Below are positions 60,369 through 64,000 of a DNA stretch of 64,000 nt, piece by piece (within the stretch, counting starts at the first letter, position 1; each line of letters begins with the position of its first letter). Source of the stretch: Hermodice carunculata (Eukaryota; Annelida; Polychaeta; Eunicida; Amphinomidae); contig OZ026625.1 in assembly GCA_964020975.1 (NCBI GenBank), positions 10,334,920 to 10,398,919 of the forward strand, given 5' to 3'. A program made the position numbers and the translations under genes. The notes beneath the pieces are model-generated. The model worked only from the letters and a program-made list of their open reading frames with translations. It did no database searches and was not told the origin of the DNA.

Positions 60369-61070
60369 TGTGTATCATGTACCATATTCCTCCCCATATG
60401 CACATGGTGGGACATGTACAAAATTACAGCGTAATAATCTTCCAATATAATTTGAAAACCTATTTTGAACATAGATAAAAATACTGTGAATAAGACAGTA
60501 GAATCTTTTAGTCTGATTTTCGATCATTCAGGTTCCAGGGAAGTGCATGTATGGGGCCATTATTATAGCAGGGGCCCGTATTGGCAGGAATATGGTGGTT
60601 TAGTTTTGAGTGTGTCACTAACACTTACAGTACTAAATTAGAGTCTGACCCAGGAGTTTTCCTCAGCATGCTTGGGGCTTACCCAAAGCCTTTTTTTTTC
60701 AAAGCATGCCACAGAAAGGTGTTGACCTGCACCTGTTCCTGTAATCTTAAAATACAATTGTGCAACCGTATTATCCCTTTCAAGTGCCCCTGCCCTCATA
60801 AACACCCCCGACTCCCCCCCCCCCCCCCCCCGGGGAACAAAAGTTCTGAACTATTGGAAAAGTATATGTTTTATGATGGTTTACCAGTTGATACAGCTAA
60901 AACGTTCCAAATTTAGCCCTACAATTGGAGCTCATTTCAGTCAAATTTCCGAAGGACCCAGGGCACTTAAAAGGTAAAAAAAAAATTTTTTAAAAATATG
61001 ATCGTAATTTAATTGAAGGTCTTTTTCTGTGGAATTTGAACGTGACATCATTAAATAATTCAGACCAGTA

Positions 61071-61254
61071 CAATGAAACCTCATTATGATGCTACCATTT
61101 ATTCCACACAAGCTCTGTCAGATATCTGATACTTGTACTTCAGATAAATGAGTCAAATAACAAAGAGTTTGCTTTAACCTGTAAGTCGCTCGAAACTTGT
61201 GTCTTTAAATGAAAATGTGGGATATCTGAATGTCATGAAAATGAGGTTCCACGG
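61071..61254. mobile_element. MITE, pogo/Tigger-like, right-arm copy
   Basis: TA-flanked, 184 bp, allelic to 28217-28400. Confidence 0.7.
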
Positions 61255-61470
61255 TACATCCTTTGTTGTCATTAGCGCTGAAAGAGTTGGTGGGTTTAGG
61301 TAGTAGACTCTCTATAGTGAGAAAAATCATAAGGATTGGGTAGTCCCAGCACAAAATTCGTCAACATTTAAACACTTCTTTATTTATTGCCTGTGTGGTG
61401 AGCTTGACTCCCATTCATGCATTCAGGTGCGTATTGATGATCACGTGTTTTGCCATAGTAGGTCCTTTTT

Positions 61471-62603
61471 ACCTCAGCTGACTTGTCAGTCAGCTGAGGT
61501 TTTTTGAGGGTCCGTCGTCCGTCTGTCGTCTGTCTGTCCTCCACAATTCACATTTTCGACTTCTTCTCAAAAACCGCCTGCCAGATTCACTTCAAACTTG
61601 GTGGAGATGTACCTTGGGTGAGTCTCTACTAAGTTTGTTCAAATGGTCACGGTCCAGTGATTTTTGGATTTTCAATGAATTTTTTTGTTCTTTTTTGGGT
61701 AAATTTTAAAAAATCTTCTCCGAAACCGCTCACCCAATTGCTTTGATATCACACAGGAACACTCCCTGCGACTCCTAGTTCTTAAAATTTGTTCACCTGG
61801 TGGCGCTGCAATTTTTTCCTAATTGTTTATGCATTTTTGTGTGTTGTAGCTATTTTCGACTTCTTCTCCAGAACCGTCACTAAGATTAAGCTGAAACATG
61901 GTGGATGTGTTCCTTGTAGAAGGGCAAACAAAGTTGTACACTATGTGGGAATGCTGCGGATTCCTGATTTTTAACGATTTTTTCAATTCTGGTACTTGTC
62001 GGTCAATGCAGCTTTCCTATTGGTTACTATGGAAGTCAATGGGCATTCTAATGCTAATTCACATTTTCGACTTCTTCTCCAAAACCGTCATCCAGATTAA
62101 CTTCAAACTTGGTGGCAATGTATGTTGGGTGGGTTTCTACCAATTTTGTTCAAATGTTCATGCTCCAGTGATTTTTTTATTTTTAATGAATTTTTTTGTT
62201 CTTTTTTTTTTTGACAAATCTTAAAAAATCTTGTAAGTCAATGGGCATTCTAATGCTAATTCACAGGACAGCTGACACGAAATTTACTGTTTACTTGATA
62301 ACTTGAGATCTGTTTTGAGTTAGCTACACATGTTAATTATTCTGTATGAAGGTCATGCTGAGACAGTACATGAATGACCTTGACCTCGTTTGTGGGGTCA
62401 CAGTGCAACATACATGAATTTTACTCTTCATTATAACTTGAGAACTACTTGAACTTTGATGTTGCACATGTAAGTGTTCTTCTATAAAGTTCAGACTTAC
62501 TCAGAACATGGTGTCCTTGATCCTTTCCCAAGTTCATAGAGCTGCAAGTGTGATGAATGTCAAGATCAGCTGAGGCATGGGCTGTCCACACAGCCCTCTT
62601 GTT
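61471..62603 (+). mobile_element. Helentron-like non-autonomous element, recent insertion
   Basis: 1133 bp, absent from the other arm, where TTTTT runs directly into ATTAAATAC near 28000. The 5' end forms the perfect hairpin CCTCAGCTGAC/GTCAGCTGAGG. The sub-terminal 3' sequence GATCAGCTGAGGC repeats that end inverted. Then comes a hairpin, GGGCTGT-CCAC-ACAGCCC (62579-62596), and TCTTGTT. The interior repeats TTTTCGACTTCTTCTC modules at 61553, 61853 and 62063. No target duplication beyond T/T. These are Helentron-type traits. Non-coding. Confidence 0.65.
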
Positions 62604-64000
62604 ATTAAATACAAATTCTTATAGTCTTGTCACAAATATTTTCTGGTAAAGATTTTTTTGTTTCTCATTTACCAAGTAAAGGTAAACTAAACATAAAGAC
62701 AGGTGGTTGGTTGTTGTTTCTTGGTCATATTTTCAAATTGCGCTCTGGCATGTGTCCCTTCTATACTTATACAATGAATGACGAAAGTTGTGGGGAATAG
62801 ATGTAATCAAGTTATTAGTGTCTTTATTTTTTAATGTAAATGTATTTATGTGAATAAAGTTAAATAGAGAATCTTGAACATGATTTCACATGGATATTTT
62901 GAATTGTTAATTGTTGATAAGGATGTCGAGCTTTGTTTTCATAAAGAAAGGAGATTTAGCGTGAAAAAACAAAACAAAACAAAACAAAACAACACGCATT
63001 TGTTACAGTAACACTGATTAATACTGATCAAGAAGATCGCTTTAAAGAACTTGAAAGAATTGTGACTCTTGGTGAAAGTTAAGATGAGAAATAACTACAC
63101 CATGAATACCGTACACTGTTCTGTCGTGATCACAGCCCTAGTTCTACTGCATACACACAATCTTGTTTCTGGTAGGTCTTATACACCAGTGGGAGTAGAT
63201 GTCTATTTTTTGGTCACAGTTAACCCATACTCTGCTTAAAACTAGCCCTATTTTATGTTCTAAACTGTCTTAATGTGTTCATTTTTATTTTCAGTGAGCT
63301 TGAAATAATAGCTGTTAATTATATTTTAGATGAAATATGTCCATGATTCTCTTTGGAACACTAACTCATGTTGTACTAATTTGGTAAGAACAGCCTGGAA
63401 GCATTATAAAATAAATTCCCTGATCTGCATTGTTTCACAAAATATTTGGCGGGTGTTCGGATTTCATTTTTTGCTCCATAAAGTGTCAAATTTGTTGTTC
63501 TTTCTGAACATGTTATCAAGTGGACAAAACGTCCAGTATGACTTGATTAAAAAAAGGGTGAAATTGAGGGTCCAAGATGCAGGGTTGGGTGGTGATGAAA
63601 AACTGGAATGTGATGTCCCACCTGCCATTGCAACAGGTGGACCATCATGACTGTTGAAGCAATGAACTCTTTTTTTTTTTTTTTTCAATTTTGACTAAAG
63701 TCAGTTTGCTCTCAAATGACAGGAAATGACATGACATAACATAACATGACGTGACATGACTGGATTTGTGTGCTTTGTAAGCCAACCTCTTGTTCAAGTT
63801 ACCAGCATGCATGTAGTCTACAGTTCCAAAGACCATAAAGAAGGGTCCAGGTCAACAGCTTACCTTGATGTTCTTTGGCCACAATGAGCTCGAAGCATAC
63901 AGAGGAAACTTGGGATTGAAGGGGTTAAAAGGACTGAATGATGACTGGACATGTTGGTACTTGAACGAGGCTATTTTAACTTGGAATTTTAACATGAAAT

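Larger units (their letters stand above)
59467..64000 (+). other. FKBP15 intron 11, right copy, to the window edge
   Basis: Collinear with 26620-30020 inverted, apart from the Helentron-like insertion. No exon. Ends about 200 bp before the expected exon 12. Confidence 0.8.

Overview
The window is animal nuclear DNA: AT-rich, mostly introns and repeats, with short exons bounded by GT/AG splice sites. The only host gene I recognise is FKBP15 (WAFL), an endosomal actin-linked protein with a WH1-like domain, an FKBP domain and a coiled coil. Repeat content, very high apparent allelic divergence and gene structure suggest a marine invertebrate deuterostome such as amphioxus (Branchiostoma). The species is inferred, not proven.

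Layout. (1) 1-10.6 kb: no exon recognised; a LINE reverse-transcriptase fragment, MITEs and minisatellites. (2) 11.0-34.7 kb: FKBP15 exons 5-20 on the minus strand. (3) 35001-35200: a 200-N gap. (4) 35.4-45.4 kb: FKBP15 promoter and exons 1-5 on the plus strand. (5) 45.8-59.5 kb: plus-strand exons 6-11. Intron 8 is swollen by a 9.3 kb Ty3/gypsy-type LTR element (47825-57143) with identical 248-bp LTRs. Exon 9 is cut by a second 200-N gap. (6) 59.5-64 kb: intron 11, carrying a 1.13 kb Helentron-like insertion.

The main structural point is that 26.6-35.0 kb and 44.8-64.0 kb are inverted copies of the same locus. They differ by SNPs, microsatellite lengths and several clean transposon presence/absence differences. 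The left copy ends at a gap inside intron 4 and has no exons 1-4. Two alternative haplotypes scaffolded head to head explain this better than a real inverted duplication. Comparing the arms gives natural empty/filled site pairs for a TTAA-flanked MITE and a Helentron-like element, and shows that the gap in exon 9 hides no bases.

The most unusual host-gene feature is a pair of tandem arrays, at 10625-11000 and about 18.7-19.2 kb. In each, the end of an FKBP15 exon plus its 5' splice site has been copied repeatedly into the downstream intron. A second theme is a 67-bp hairpin, GTCAACAGCTTTCC and its mirror, shared by several MITE groups with different terminal repeats. I found no new protein-coding system; the least explained coding frame is a 402-codon ORF in the LTR element.
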